This document shows, in pieces, positions 6,555 to 15,093 of a stretch of DNA of 64,000 nucleotides. This DNA comes from Muribaculaceae bacterium. Lineage in GTDB: Bacteria > Bacteroidota > Bacteroidia > Bacteroidales > Muribaculaceae. Location of the stretch: positions 1-64,000 of the forward strand of contig JAFLUA010000003.1 in assembly GCA_022508985.1 (NCBI GenBank), given 5' to 3'. The notes beneath the pieces were generated by a model that was not told the origin of the DNA, ran no database searches, and saw only the letters and a list, made by a program, of their open reading frames with translations. The position numbers were made by a program, and so were the translations under genes. Within the stretch, counting starts at the first letter, position 1; every line of letters begins with the position of its first letter.

Positions 6555-9417
6555 CTTCTTCATTATTAGCATTGTCGAGCATATTGAGCCTATAATATGT
6601 TTTATTAGCTTTAAAATGGCATGATTTCCCACCATCTTCTACAGCAGGACAGCCTATCCCGAATGCCACAATCTTTTCATCGCCAAGTTCTTCTCGAAAT
6701 CTTGTTATATCATTAGGTTCAGGAGAGTCGGCTGGTCTTGGTGAGACGAGCACAATATATATAACTGGTAGACGATTTTTCAAAAATGAAAAATAAGCAC
6801 TCATTGGAATACTTCTCCGTGAAGCTTCCTCGGGTGTACAACCTGCTGTAATCCATTGGTTTCTTTGAGCGACCTCTGCATCTTTGATTTCGATAGAAGA
6901 TAAAGATAATTTACCAGCATTTGCGCTTAATAGTCTCCTTCGAGAGGTTATTTGAATTGCACGGTTGTTAGAATAAATCGCACGATCAGCACATTGAATT
7001 GTTTCTAAACCTGGGATATCATAATATGATTTACTTTCACCGCCAACAAAAATTACATTCCAATAGTCAAGACCTACATTAGAATCATCTTTGATAAACT
7101 CTAATATATTCCCTATGTTAAAAAACATATTTACTAACGAACATTTTATAGATGACAAAAAATCTATAATCAATGATTTTGGAACTTTTTCAAAAAATCG
7201 CGATGCCCCATTTATATTATTTATATCTTTGTCATCATACTTTCCAATTTCTGCAAAGCGTAATTTAAATTTATCAGAAAAAAGAATATTACTGAACTTT
7301 TTTACTGCATCTAAATTCCTTTTGTTTTGCTTAGTATTTAGGCTAATATAAGGTGTTTCAATAAATCGGCCATAGAATGAGAACTGTAAATCAAGATTAA
7401 ATGAGTTTCGCATTTTATTAGAGGCCGTAATTTGAAGTTCATCACAATTATCTCTTACCTTTAACCCAAAATCTTTAGGCGTAAGTTGTTGTTCAAACAT
7501 CGTTTTGATATCGTTCTTAAGCTCTTCTGAAGAGCGTGCAATCTCTGCATACCATTTTGCACTAACAGCAGTAGTCCATATCTGAAAAATATCCTCGTAG
7601 CTATGGCGATAACCAAACCACCTACCCATTTGCATAAGGACATCAAAAGTTGCTGTGTTTCGGTAAAAATAGCTGGTTAATAATCCTTCCAAGGTAAGAC
7701 CACGAGAAAGAGCTAATCCACCAACAGCAATGACTCGTAATGAAGGGTTACTCCGATAATCTAATGAACCACTATCTTTAGAACTATTCACTACGATTAC
7801 TTTGATTTTTTCCATAGCTGTGAGTAAGGTCTGTTTCTGCAATACTCTATCTACATTAACATCTTTAACATGAGAATAATGTTTCTGCCATATATTATTG
7901 AATTCTATAAATAAGGGGAGATTGCTATTTTTAGTTATGTCTTCATTAAAATCGAATCTGACTGTATCAAAGACACTTTGATGTAATTCCTCTAGATAAT
8001 CTGCAATTAGATATTGCACCTTAACAAACCGAGACATATTTACCAACATACTTCTCGGAGCTGAGTGGTTACCTCTAAGATCTCTAATTGCGTTAGCTAA
8101 AAAGAAAGAGATTACAGCTTCACGTAGAGAAGCGGGATAAATGCCGTTCCACTCTTTTTTATGCCTATAATAAAATGGCCCCGAATTTAATGAATCTATT
8201 TCGTTTTGAACTGCATAAATATATTCATCTGAAAGATAATCTGGTTCGACAATATCAGTAATATATCGAAGATTTTGATAGCAATCTCCTTCTTGATAAA
8301 AAATTCGGTTTGCCCCTATATAATTTGATGGAGTCGGAAGTGCGTATATAAAATGTTCAGGAAATAAATCTGCTCTTTTCATTGAATCCTCGGAGTCCGG
8401 GTCAATGAATACATTTGCAAAAGGCGTTGCTGTAAAACCTACATAAGTAGCATTTTTGAATAGACTACATATACTGCGAATGAGTTTATTAGTTTTGGTT
8501 GGATCGCAGTCTTCTTTTTTTGTATTGACCGATGCATTATCGGCTTCATCATCGATTAGTAACATTGGAACATCAACATATCCTTTTATTGGATCCAAGT
8601 TCATTTCTTTTAACCAATCGTGTAATTTCTGAAGGACTGAGACATTTTTTTTGATAACAAACAAAACTAGAGCGTTTTGTGAGGAAAGCGACGTAGCAAT
8701 TTTATCTGTTTCACTAACAAAGTCTTTGACACAAGATGTAAATGACGTAGCATTTATCGTTTTACCACTGGATCCTACACCAACATGTTCCTTGATGACT
8801 TTCTTTAGGACTTTTTTAGCCGTATAACCAACAATGCCTTCATCAATTCGTTCTTGAGTCTGACGACGCAAACTCTCTGTAATCCCGGCTAATAATATAA
8901 CAACTTTGTATCCAGCATCAGCAGCTTTACATATTAACCCGGAATAGGTGGCCGTCTTCCCAGACTGCACGTCACCAATAATAAGTCCCCGACGAAGACG
9001 AGTTCCATCAAAAACATCATTCGGATTTCCGAGACAATTCATAATGTTTGGTAAAGTCTCTTCATCCAATATGTCAATGCTTTTGGTGTCAATGTTTGTA
9101 TTGTCAATCAAATATTGACGGTATCTAGACCAATAACCATTTAGCTCGGAGTCATTTTTATACCAATCGCGAATATCATCGTATTTATCAAATATACACT
9201 GACCTTGAGTATGAGTAATTCGGTAATTGTATTCAATCTCTGAAAATAGATGAGCAATATCGTCTTCATCCGCATCAAATCGTAGGAGAGAAAGTACTTG
9301 ATTTATATAGGATGAAATATCGTCATACTCAAGTTTCTTCCCATGGCTACATTCATTGTCAATAAACAATTTAGCCATAGAAAAAGCAGATGACCGTTGT
9401 TTCTCATTCAATAACAT
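6544..9417 (-). CDS. Z1 domain-containing superfamily II ATPase/endonuclease-like protein
   Basis: 957 residues. A Walker A loop GDVQSGKT lies at 148-155, a DDEAD-type Walker B at 289-293 and GFTATPF at 327-333, followed by the Z1 region with SRGLTLEGL and LMQMGRWFGYR (arginine-finger-like motif VI). These are helicase superfamily II motifs of the Z1 family, known from restriction operons with GHKL ATPases. It probably couples ATP hydrolysis to DNA remodelling or translocation that licenses cleavage by the PD-(D/E)XK partner. The start overlaps the ATPase gene by 14 bases. Length is normal for the family. Confidence 0.9.
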   Translation of the reverse strand: MLLNEKQRSSAFSMAKLFIDNECSHGKKLEYDDISSYINQVLSLLRFDADEDDIAHLFSEIEYNYRITHTQGQCIFDKYDDIRDWYKNDSELNGYWSRYRQYLIDNTNIDTKSIDILDEETLPNIMNCLGNPNDVFDGTRLRRGLIIGDVQSGKTATYSGLICKAADAGYKVVILLAGITESLRRQTQERIDEGIVGYTAKKVLKKVIKEHVGVGSSGKTINATSFTSCVKDFVSETDKIATSLSSQNALVLFVIKKNVSVLQKLHDWLKEMNLDPIKGYVDVPMLLIDDEADNASVNTKKEDCDPTKTNKLIRSICSLFKNATYVGFTATPFANVFIDPDSEDSMKRADLFPEHFIYALPTPSNYIGANRIFYQEGDCYQNLRYITDIVEPDYLSDEYIYAVQNEIDSLNSGPFYYRHKKEWNGIYPASLREAVISFFLANAIRDLRGNHSAPRSMLVNMSRFVKVQYLIADYLEELHQSVFDTVRFDFNEDITKNSNLPLFIEFNNIWQKHYSHVKDVNVDRVLQKQTLLTAMEKIKVIVVNSSKDSGSLDYRSNPSLRVIAVGGLALSRGLTLEGLLTSYFYRNTATFDVLMQMGRWFGYRHSYEDIFQIWTTAVSAKWYAEIARSSEELKNDIKTMFEQQLTPKDFGLKVRDNCDELQITASNKMRNSFNLDLQFSFYGRFIETPYISLNTKQNKRNLDAVKKFSNILFSDKFKLRFAEIGKYDDKDINNINGASRFFEKVPKSLIIDFLSSIKCSLVNMFFNIGNILEFIKDDSNVGLDYWNVIFVGGESKSYYDIPGLETIQCADRAIYSNNRAIQITSRRRLLSANAGKLSLSSIEIKDAEVAQRNQWITAGCTPEEASRRSIPMSAYFSFLKNRLPVIYIVLVSPRPADSPEPNDITRFREELGDEKIVAFGIGCPAVEDGGKSCHFKANKTYYRLNMLDNANNEEDEE

Positions 9418-10909
9418 GATTGAAATTGTCTATAAGTTTTGATTTTATTTCATCATAATTGCAAAAAGGCTCAGATTTCATAATATCATCTATTATTTCT
9501 GTATAAGGCCTATTTGTAGATTGATGTATGGTACTTGCAATTGTTACGCTCAACTGAAAGACGTCATCTATTCGTGAGTCCGGGATATTAATAGAAACTT
9601 TTTCATTTGATTTGTCTACATACAATTGTTGAAGAGGAATGTTTTTCTCTATCTCTCCCACAAGCATTAAGAGTAAATCAAAATCTTGTTCTGTCATTTG
9701 AGACTGAACATATTTGAATAATTTACTTTCTTGATTGATTGTATAATAAAATGAATGGTTTCTGTCTGCAAATCGTTGCCAAATATAGTCACGTTCTTCA
9801 TCGGGATTTTCTTTTCTGCCACGATGCGTTTGTTTCGTAGTAGAAATTTCGAGAGCTTGAATTACCGTACTTTTAAGCTGATTTTGGATTCTTTTCGGAA
9901 TGGTTGCAGTTTGTTTCGTTACGTTTATGCTCCAAATATCATCAAGAGAATTGGGAATATCTACTCTGATGCGTGCATTTTTAGTTAATTCAGCACGCGG
10001 TTTCATTCCAAACCATGTACCCCAAATAATCAATCGATTATTTCTATAGATATAGAAACCTTGACGTTGTCGTAAATTTTCTAATCCACCAATCAATTTT
10101 TTATCTGAGTCAGACAAGTCTGTAGCAAAAGGTAGGATATATGGTTTTATGTAGATGAGACGTTCAATGCCATTTGAGTCTTGTAATGCAATACTACGTT
10201 CCTTTTTAGTGGTTGTTTTAGGGTGATTTTCAAGAAATGGGTCTTGTGGCTTAACTTTATGATTATTTATATAAAATTTAATGATATTTTTGTTACCATT
10301 TAAGAACCGATGAAAAATCAGCCCCAAAGAATCATCCAGTTTATTTTTCAGATCATTCAATGCATCAAATACTAGCCCTTCGCTAGATTTATGCAACGTG
10401 TCAAAGTTCTGCCAAATAACCAAAGTTCCTTTTTTTGTTTGCTGTAAGTCATTAAAATAAGGAAGGTCTTTAATCTCAGATTGATTTAGTTCTTTTGCTA
10501 TCCATGCTTTCTTTTCCAGAATGTAATCGTAATCCCATGAAAATGCTGATACTTGTCCATTCCAATAACTAACTACAGTGAGCAATTTGCATTGTGAAAG
10601 GGATGCAGACTTTAATCCAAGACCAAAACGACCTAAGTCATTCTCGTCTCTTAAATCTTCTGATGCAGTACTACCGTAACGCATTGCTTCAACTAGTGTC
10701 TGTTTAGACATGCCATTACCGTCATCTAATATTCCAACAGCTAAATTGTCTAATGGTGTCAAAGGAAATAAAACACGAATAGTAGAAGCTTTTGCACTTA
10801 TGCTATTATCTATAATATCAGCAACTGCAGATTCAAATGAATAGCCCATAGAGCGCATAGATCCCATTAGCATATCCGCACGTGGGTCAATTTGTCTATC
10901 TTTGCTCAT
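9404..10909 (-). CDS. MORC/MutL-like GHKL ATPase of the restriction system
   Basis: 501 residues. The Bergerat ATP-binding fold is clear: ADIIDNSISA (N-box Asn35), ILDDGNGM (61-67) and GRFGLGLKSAS (93-103). Proteins of this type were described as MutL homologues in restriction-modification operons and as relatives of eukaryotic MORC ATPases. Such ATPases dimerise on ATP binding and may clamp DNA. The downstream S5-like and helical parts cannot be assigned further by eye. It overlaps the methylase gene by 14 bases and the Z1 gene by 14 bases, so translation is likely coupled. Confidence 0.88.
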   Translation of the reverse strand: MSKDRQIDPRADMLMGSMRSMGYSFESAVADIIDNSISAKASTIRVLFPLTPLDNLAVGILDDGNGMSKQTLVEAMRYGSTASEDLRDENDLGRFGLGLKSASLSQCKLLTVVSYWNGQVSAFSWDYDYILEKKAWIAKELNQSEIKDLPYFNDLQQTKKGTLVIWQNFDTLHKSSEGLVFDALNDLKNKLDDSLGLIFHRFLNGNKNIIKFYINNHKVKPQDPFLENHPKTTTKKERSIALQDSNGIERLIYIKPYILPFATDLSDSDKKLIGGLENLRQRQGFYIYRNNRLIIWGTWFGMKPRAELTKNARIRVDIPNSLDDIWSINVTKQTATIPKRIQNQLKSTVIQALEISTTKQTHRGRKENPDEERDYIWQRFADRNHSFYYTINQESKLFKYVQSQMTEQDFDLLLMLVGEIEKNIPLQQLYVDKSNEKVSINIPDSRIDDVFQLSVTIASTIHQSTNRPYTEIIDDIMKSEPFCNYDEIKSKLIDNFNHVIE

Positions 10910-11981
10910 ATTGTTTGGTATATAATAAAATTTGGGATATAACAGCCTTGGCTAATAGTGGTGGGACTGCGTTTCCAATCTGTTGTTGGATATGAGAAAG
11001 TGATCCCTCGAAAATAAAATCATCGGGGAAACTTTGAATACGAGCAGCTTCTCTAACAGACAAACCACGATTCTGTTCAGGGTGAATTAGCATACTCTTT
11101 CTGTAATTAGAAATTACAACAGACGGTTGGTCAAATCTCAATCTCCGATAAATGCCACTATGACATCTAAATTTATCTTTATAGTTGACCATAAGATACT
11201 CGGGAATATCTCGCCAATTACCTCCAGGAGGAATATGAGAATATCTTTCTATAACTAAATCATTATTTTTAGAGACATAATTTTGATAAGCTTTATCGGA
11301 ATGTGCTCGCATAAGTTGCTGATATTTGGAAGCCTCTTCTATGGGCACTCTATATTCCTCAGCAAATAGCATCTGACCATTATCTAATGCCGGTAGGTCG
11401 CTTATTGCATCCCATACTGTTACTTTCTGATTAGGCAATGGCTTAGGAAATTCAAAGTCAATACCTAACCTATTTCCAACCATAAAAAAACGCTGTCGAT
11501 TTTGTGGTACGCCATAATCAGAAGCAATAAGAACCTGTGGTACTATTTTATAGCCAATTTGTTCAAAGCAGTCTTGTATTTGACGCATTACTTCTCCCTT
11601 GTTGATATTTGTTATGCCCCAAACATTTTCAAAAAGGAACCACTTAGGTTGCACCTCATTTACTAAACGAACAAACTCTCTAAATAACAAATTGTTAGGA
11701 TTATCCATTGTTCGAGTGCGAGTGTTTGACATGGAAAACCCTTGACATGGGGGACCTCCCATTATAATAAATACGTCCTTAGTGTCGACACCTAAATCCT
11801 TTATCGATATATTTTGAATATCTTGATTAAGGACTTTAGCTTTCGGATGGTTTCTTTTAAAAGAAGCAGCTGCGTTAGAGTTGATTTCAATGGCACAAAG
11901 AACCTTTATACCGGCCATCTCAGCTCCTAAGCTAAGCCCCCCGGCGCCAGAAAAAATATCAATGCCAGTATATTTATTCAT
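10896..11981 (-). CDS. DNA (cytosine-5)-methyltransferase
   Basis: Starting at the ATG at 11981 (MNKYTGIDIFSGAGG) gives 361 residues and places motif I directly at the N-terminus, as is usual; a longer frame would run through the upstream gene. Motif I FSGAGGLSLG (10-19), motif IV GGPPCQGFS with catalytic Cys79, motif VI FENVWGI, motif VIII QNRQRFFMVG and motif X IGNAVPP are all intact. It should methylate C5 of cytosine at an unknown target and so protect the host from the nuclease downstream. It begins seven bases after the 88-residue gene. Confidence 0.95.
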   Translation of the reverse strand: MNKYTGIDIFSGAGGLSLGAEMAGIKVLCAIEINSNAAASFKRNHPKAKVLNQDIQNISIKDLGVDTKDVFIIMGGPPCQGFSMSNTRTRTMDNPNNLLFREFVRLVNEVQPKWFLFENVWGITNINKGEVMRQIQDCFEQIGYKIVPQVLIASDYGVPQNRQRFFMVGNRLGIDFEFPKPLPNQKVTVWDAISDLPALDNGQMLFAEEYRVPIEEASKYQQLMRAHSDKAYQNYVSKNNDLVIERYSHIPPGGNWRDIPEYLMVNYKDKFRCHSGIYRRLRFDQPSVVISNYRKSMLIHPEQNRGLSVREAARIQSFPDDFIFEGSLSHIQQQIGNAVPPLLAKAVISQILLYTKQYEQR

Positions 11982-11988
11982 AAGGCTT

Positions 11989-12255
11989 CTATATCTTTTC
12001 GATGGCTTCAATGAATGGACGGTCAACTTCCTCAAAGGAACGCAGAGGATAAGTCGTGGGGATGGCTCGTTCATCAGAGCCGTAGCCAAGACCGGCACAG
12101 AAAGCGAGAGCTACAGCCTCGGAGTCAAAAACTTCGGGTTCGCTGAAGTCAAGATATTCATCGGATTCAAGATATTCTTTGAAGCCGTCGATGTCATTAT
12201 CAACAAGAAAATTGATAGCGAGAGGGTCGTTTATAACGTAAACTTTAGCTACCAT
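11989..12255 (-). CDS. Small acidic protein, first gene of the operon
   Basis: 88 residues, acidic, with no signal peptide and no motif I recognise (VYVINDPLAINFLVDNDIDGFKEYLES near the N-terminus suggests a compact alpha/beta fold). It sits between a promoter and the methylase gene. Its GC content is clearly higher than the methylase-to-Mrr block and resembles the genes at 1738-2501. It may be a backbone gene of the mobile element whose promoter drives the inserted defence genes. Confidence 0.65.
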   Translation of the reverse strand: MVAKVYVINDPLAINFLVDNDIDGFKEYLESDEYLDFSEPEVFDSEAVALAFCAGLGYGSDERAIPTTYPLRSFEEVDRPFIEAIEKI

Positions 12256-12288
12256 AAGTCACAGATTTAGAAGTTGTTTTCTCCGGTA

Positions 12289-12319
12289 CAAAATTAACAA
12301 TAAATCGTCAAATATGAAA
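12289..12319 (-). promoter_or_regulatory. Promoter of the methylase/Z1 defence operon
   Basis: TAATTTTG (12289-12296, minus strand) matches the -7 consensus. A TTTC at the proper 19-base distance (12316-12319) stands in for TTTG. It lies 34 bases upstream of the first start codon. Confidence 0.55.
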
Positions 12320-12412
12320 ATGCTTGATAGCTGGACTTTACACAACAAGATTTTTCAGTTGAGATTAAGCTATGGTTAATCGGTCTCAAATGAATTTTTT
12401 TGAATCAGAATT

Positions 12413-13744
12413 TCATTGTTCATAAACTAACTCGCCGTCGATGGATACATATACGGTTTTAGCGGATTTATCATTTGTATCGATTTTTACAACGGTAGGG
12501 AGATATAGATTTTTATCAGACAAATACGTACATTCGTTTATTGCTTTTCTTATTTTTGATATATATGGGTTTAGTGTAGATCTATCCGTAATAATTGGTA
12601 CTCGTGCTGGGTGTTCGCCTTTATACTTTTTATAGAGATCTATAAAACTATTTTGAAGCCTATCAAGACCATCGCGTCCGATTTTTGATACAGAGAAACC
12701 TTTGTTCTCACTTAATGATTGGAGAATAATGAATTGGTATATTGCAGTTTCTGCTGGGCTCATCCTTAAAGTCTTAGAAGGGTCTCCATCTATAATTATA
12801 TCACAATTTTTATACCTGAATGTAAGAGTGTTTCTTTGAGTTTCCCGCAAGGTCACGAGGTCAAAAATAGTCTTATAAAATCCGGTATAGACGAAATTAC
12901 CAGGACTTTGTGTATAATTTTTGATTGTTATGATAGGATTGCATTGAAAGCTGAGAAAATCGTCTATTAATTGACGAACTTTTAAGCAAAAGGATTTATC
13001 AATTTTAACAACTAAAAAATCTGATGTTTTTATCCCGCTCACATAACTATTACCTATTTTTATTAATATTGCAGGAGATGTAATATTTATATCTAATCCT
13101 TGTCTTTTTTTGATAATTACATTATAAAAATAGCGAGTAGTCATAGATGCCAATTCAGATCTAACTTTCTCTGTTTCGTTATTTGAAAGTGTTGGCGCTA
13201 AATAATGAATGATTTTCTTTAATATCGGTTTATCTGTTTTAGAATAATGTTCAGCAATTTGTGGAATATAAATAAAATCAAAACCACCTATCCTAAAATC
13301 ATTTATCAAGACCTTATGGTTGTCATTAATAAGATTGTTGATATTTTTATCCTCCCTTGGTTCAATATATAAGACCTGTGAATCTTCAAAATCTATTTGT
13401 GGAGTGGCTACCGATACGATTTTGCAGTTCTCTTTGGTTTTGTTCCCCAGACAATAAGCCATCGCAAGAATCAATAGTGCTTCTTCGCGCGAACATGCTC
13501 CATCGCTGAGTGATAATTTTTTAAATTTTTCAATCAATGCTTCTCTTTTTTGGGTGGGGAGGGTTTGCAAAATTTCAATAGCGTTCTGTAATGAAATATT
13601 TCTAGCTTTCTCAATACTTGAAAGTGACTTGGATATTTCATTGAAACTTTGTTCAAAGAAATTTATTTCTTTCTCTGCTATTATTTTATCAGCTTTAATT
13701 AAGTCACTTAGGCATCTTATAAATGCAATATCATGTTTTTCCAT
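12413..13744 (-). CDS. TerB-like domain protein with a winged-helix-like C-terminus
   Basis: 443 residues. The N-terminal 100 residues (FIRCLSDLIKADKIIAEKEINFFEQSF ... LSLSDGACSREEALLILAMAYCLG) have the paired helices and acidic positions of TerB-like domains, which occur in metal-stress and phage-conflict systems. A beta-rich middle follows. Residues about 325-405 (SPAETAIYQFIILQSL ... YISKIRKAINE) resemble an OmpR-like winged helix, suggesting a DNA-binding or sensing switch. It has its own promoter, faces the same way as the restriction operon and diverges from the retron block. Regulation of a neighbour is only a guess. Confidence 0.55.
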   Translation of the reverse strand: MEKHDIAFIRCLSDLIKADKIIAEKEINFFEQSFNEISKSLSSIEKARNISLQNAIEILQTLPTQKREALIEKFKKLSLSDGACSREEALLILAMAYCLGNKTKENCKIVSVATPQIDFEDSQVLYIEPREDKNINNLINDNHKVLINDFRIGGFDFIYIPQIAEHYSKTDKPILKKIIHYLAPTLSNNETEKVRSELASMTTRYFYNVIIKKRQGLDINITSPAILIKIGNSYVSGIKTSDFLVVKIDKSFCLKVRQLIDDFLSFQCNPIITIKNYTQSPGNFVYTGFYKTIFDLVTLRETQRNTLTFRYKNCDIIIDGDPSKTLRMSPAETAIYQFIILQSLSENKGFSVSKIGRDGLDRLQNSFIDLYKKYKGEHPARVPIITDRSTLNPYISKIRKAINECTYLSDKNLYLPTVVKIDTNDKSAKTVYVSIDGELVYEQ

Positions 13745-13772
13745 AATGGTTAATTTGGTTAAATAATCTCAA

Positions 13773-13803
13773 CAAAATTAAGAAAATATATAAATACAAC
13801 AAA
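13773..13803 (-). promoter_or_regulatory. Promoter of the TerB-domain gene
   Basis: On the minus strand TTTG (13800-13803), 19 bases, TAATTTTG (13773-13780): a full match to the Bacteroidota consensus, 28 bases upstream of the ATG. Confidence 0.65.
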
Positions 13804-13887
13804 ACAAAAGTTCTGTTTATTGAAATCTCACTTTTGTTATAAATTATATATGGCTGAGCATCAACATTATAAAGAATTTCAAAAATA

Positions 13888-13905
13888 TTTTCAAATATTT
13901 GAAAA
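13888..13905. promoter_or_regulatory. 18-bp perfect palindrome in the divergent intergenic region
   Basis: TTTTCAAAT followed directly by its complement ATTTGAAAA. It lies between the TerB-gene promoter and the plus-strand promoter near 13948, a natural place for an operator; the XRE regulator at 14864 is a candidate ligand. Confidence 0.45.
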
Positions 13906-13925
13906 ACATTACTCTTGAGTTGTAC

Positions 13926-13955
13926 ATTGTGTCTGATTCCAAAGAAATAATTTTG
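13926..13955 (+). promoter_or_regulatory. Promoter of the retron/ATPase block
   Basis: TAATTTTG at 13948-13955 with ATTG at 13926-13929 and an 18-base spacer. It lies 39 bases upstream of the chosen start at 13995 and may drive the genes from 13995 through 18288. Confidence 0.55.
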
Positions 13956-13994
13956 CATCAGAAAATTATAATTCTAATCCAAAAACTAACAATT

Positions 13995-14852
13995 ATGCAT
14001 TACAACCCCATTCTTCCTTCCATCACCGAATTTTCAAAAGAGAATTTAGATCTAATGCGAATAGCACAATTCTTAAATCAATGTCGCAAATTTGTTTGCC
14101 GACATCAGCAACATCCTTTTGACAATCTTTGCAAAGACGATATGAATTTCATGTCTAAATTTATTAAAGATGCATCCGCGCAAAACGGTGTTACCAAAGG
14201 TATAGCATTAAGCCGAGATTACTTGCTTAACAAAGATTGTAAGATAGTAGCGTTGGGAGCTCAACTGACTCAAACCTTAAGAAAAATATGCAGGCAGGTT
14301 GATTCAATCGGTGTAAAGAAAATTAAGAAGCAACGTGCCGATAATGGGATGGCACGACGGTACCGACATCTGTCTAAGACTTTAAAGAGAGAAAAAATTA
14401 AGAAAACTAATCAGCTACTACAATATGCCGACGTTGCCTCCGGCACAGCCAGTGAGAATTTTCTTATTCGGCGCATAGTGGAAAAACGGTCTGCGCAAGT
14501 TGTTAATCGACATTATAAATCATCTCGTCGAGAAATAGTCCGATATCACGAAAAAAGGGCCAAGTCGTTTAATATGTATAATCTTAACTTTGCAAAATAC
14601 AATATAGAGGAACGCTATCTAAACACACATTGGAAGGTTATACGCAACTATGGGAACGACGGAATAATATTTAAGAGCAAACGTAGCTACAATTCATTAG
14701 AAGAAGCCACCTCCGCCAGCAAGGATTACATGGCGAAACATCCGGAGGATTGTGTACCTATGTCCCCATATCAATGTAGATTCTGTGGCAAATGGCACAT
14801 CGGTCACGACCGACTCTATTATGATGATGATACGAATTTACAAATAGGATAA
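13995..14852 (+). CDS. Unknown basic protein with a C-terminal zinc-finger-like motif
   Basis: I chose the ATG at 13995 (285 aa) because an upstream start at 13899 would lie before the promoter. The protein is helical and rich in Lys and Arg (IKKQRADNGMARRYRHLSKTLKREKIKK), suggesting nucleic-acid contact. The C-terminus has YQCRFCGKWHIGHDR, a Cys-x2-Cys-x2-Trp-His-x2-His pattern seen at the ends of small phage and element proteins and likely to hold zinc. It lies 11 bases upstream of the XRE regulator, so it is in the same unit. I do not recognise a family. Confidence 0.6.
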   Translation: MHYNPILPSITEFSKENLDLMRIAQFLNQCRKFVCRHQQHPFDNLCKDDMNFMSKFIKDASAQNGVTKGIALSRDYLLNKDCKIVALGAQLTQTLRKICRQVDSIGVKKIKKQRADNGMARRYRHLSKTLKREKIKKTNQLLQYADVASGTASENFLIRRIVEKRSAQVVNRHYKSSRREIVRYHEKRAKSFNMYNLNFAKYNIEERYLNTHWKVIRNYGNDGIIFKSKRSYNSLEEATSASKDYMAKHPEDCVPMSPYQCRFCGKWHIGHDRLYYDDDTNLQIG

Positions 14853-14863
14853 CACAACGAAGA

Positions 14864-15070
14864 ATGGAAACAAATCAAAAACTCAACAGAATCAAACTGG
14901 TACTCATTGAAAATGGCAGAACTGGCAAATGGTTAGCCAAACAGTTGGGACGCAATCAAACGACAGTGTCGAAGTGGTGCACCAACCGAGTTCAACCCGA
15001 CTTAGCAACTCTACGCCAGATAGCCACACTCCTCAACACAAAAATCACTCAATTAATCATAAATCAATAA
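14864..15070 (+). CDS. XRE-family helix-turn-helix regulator
   Basis: 68 residues, entirely a Cro/CI-type HTH: LNRIKLVLIENGRTGKWLAKQLGRNQTTVSKWCTNRVQPDLATLRQIATLLN, with the recognition helix around NQTTVSKWCTNR (residues 31-42). A stand-alone HTH of this size generally binds an operator as a dimer. It precedes the large GHKL ATPase by 23 bases and may restrain expression of the defence genes; the 18-bp palindrome at 13888 is a plausible target. Confidence 0.85.
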   Translation: METNQKLNRIKLVLIENGRTGKWLAKQLGRNQTTVSKWCTNRVQPDLATLRQIATLLNTKITQLIINQ

Positions 15071-15093
15071 AAATAAAAAATAAATTTACAGTC

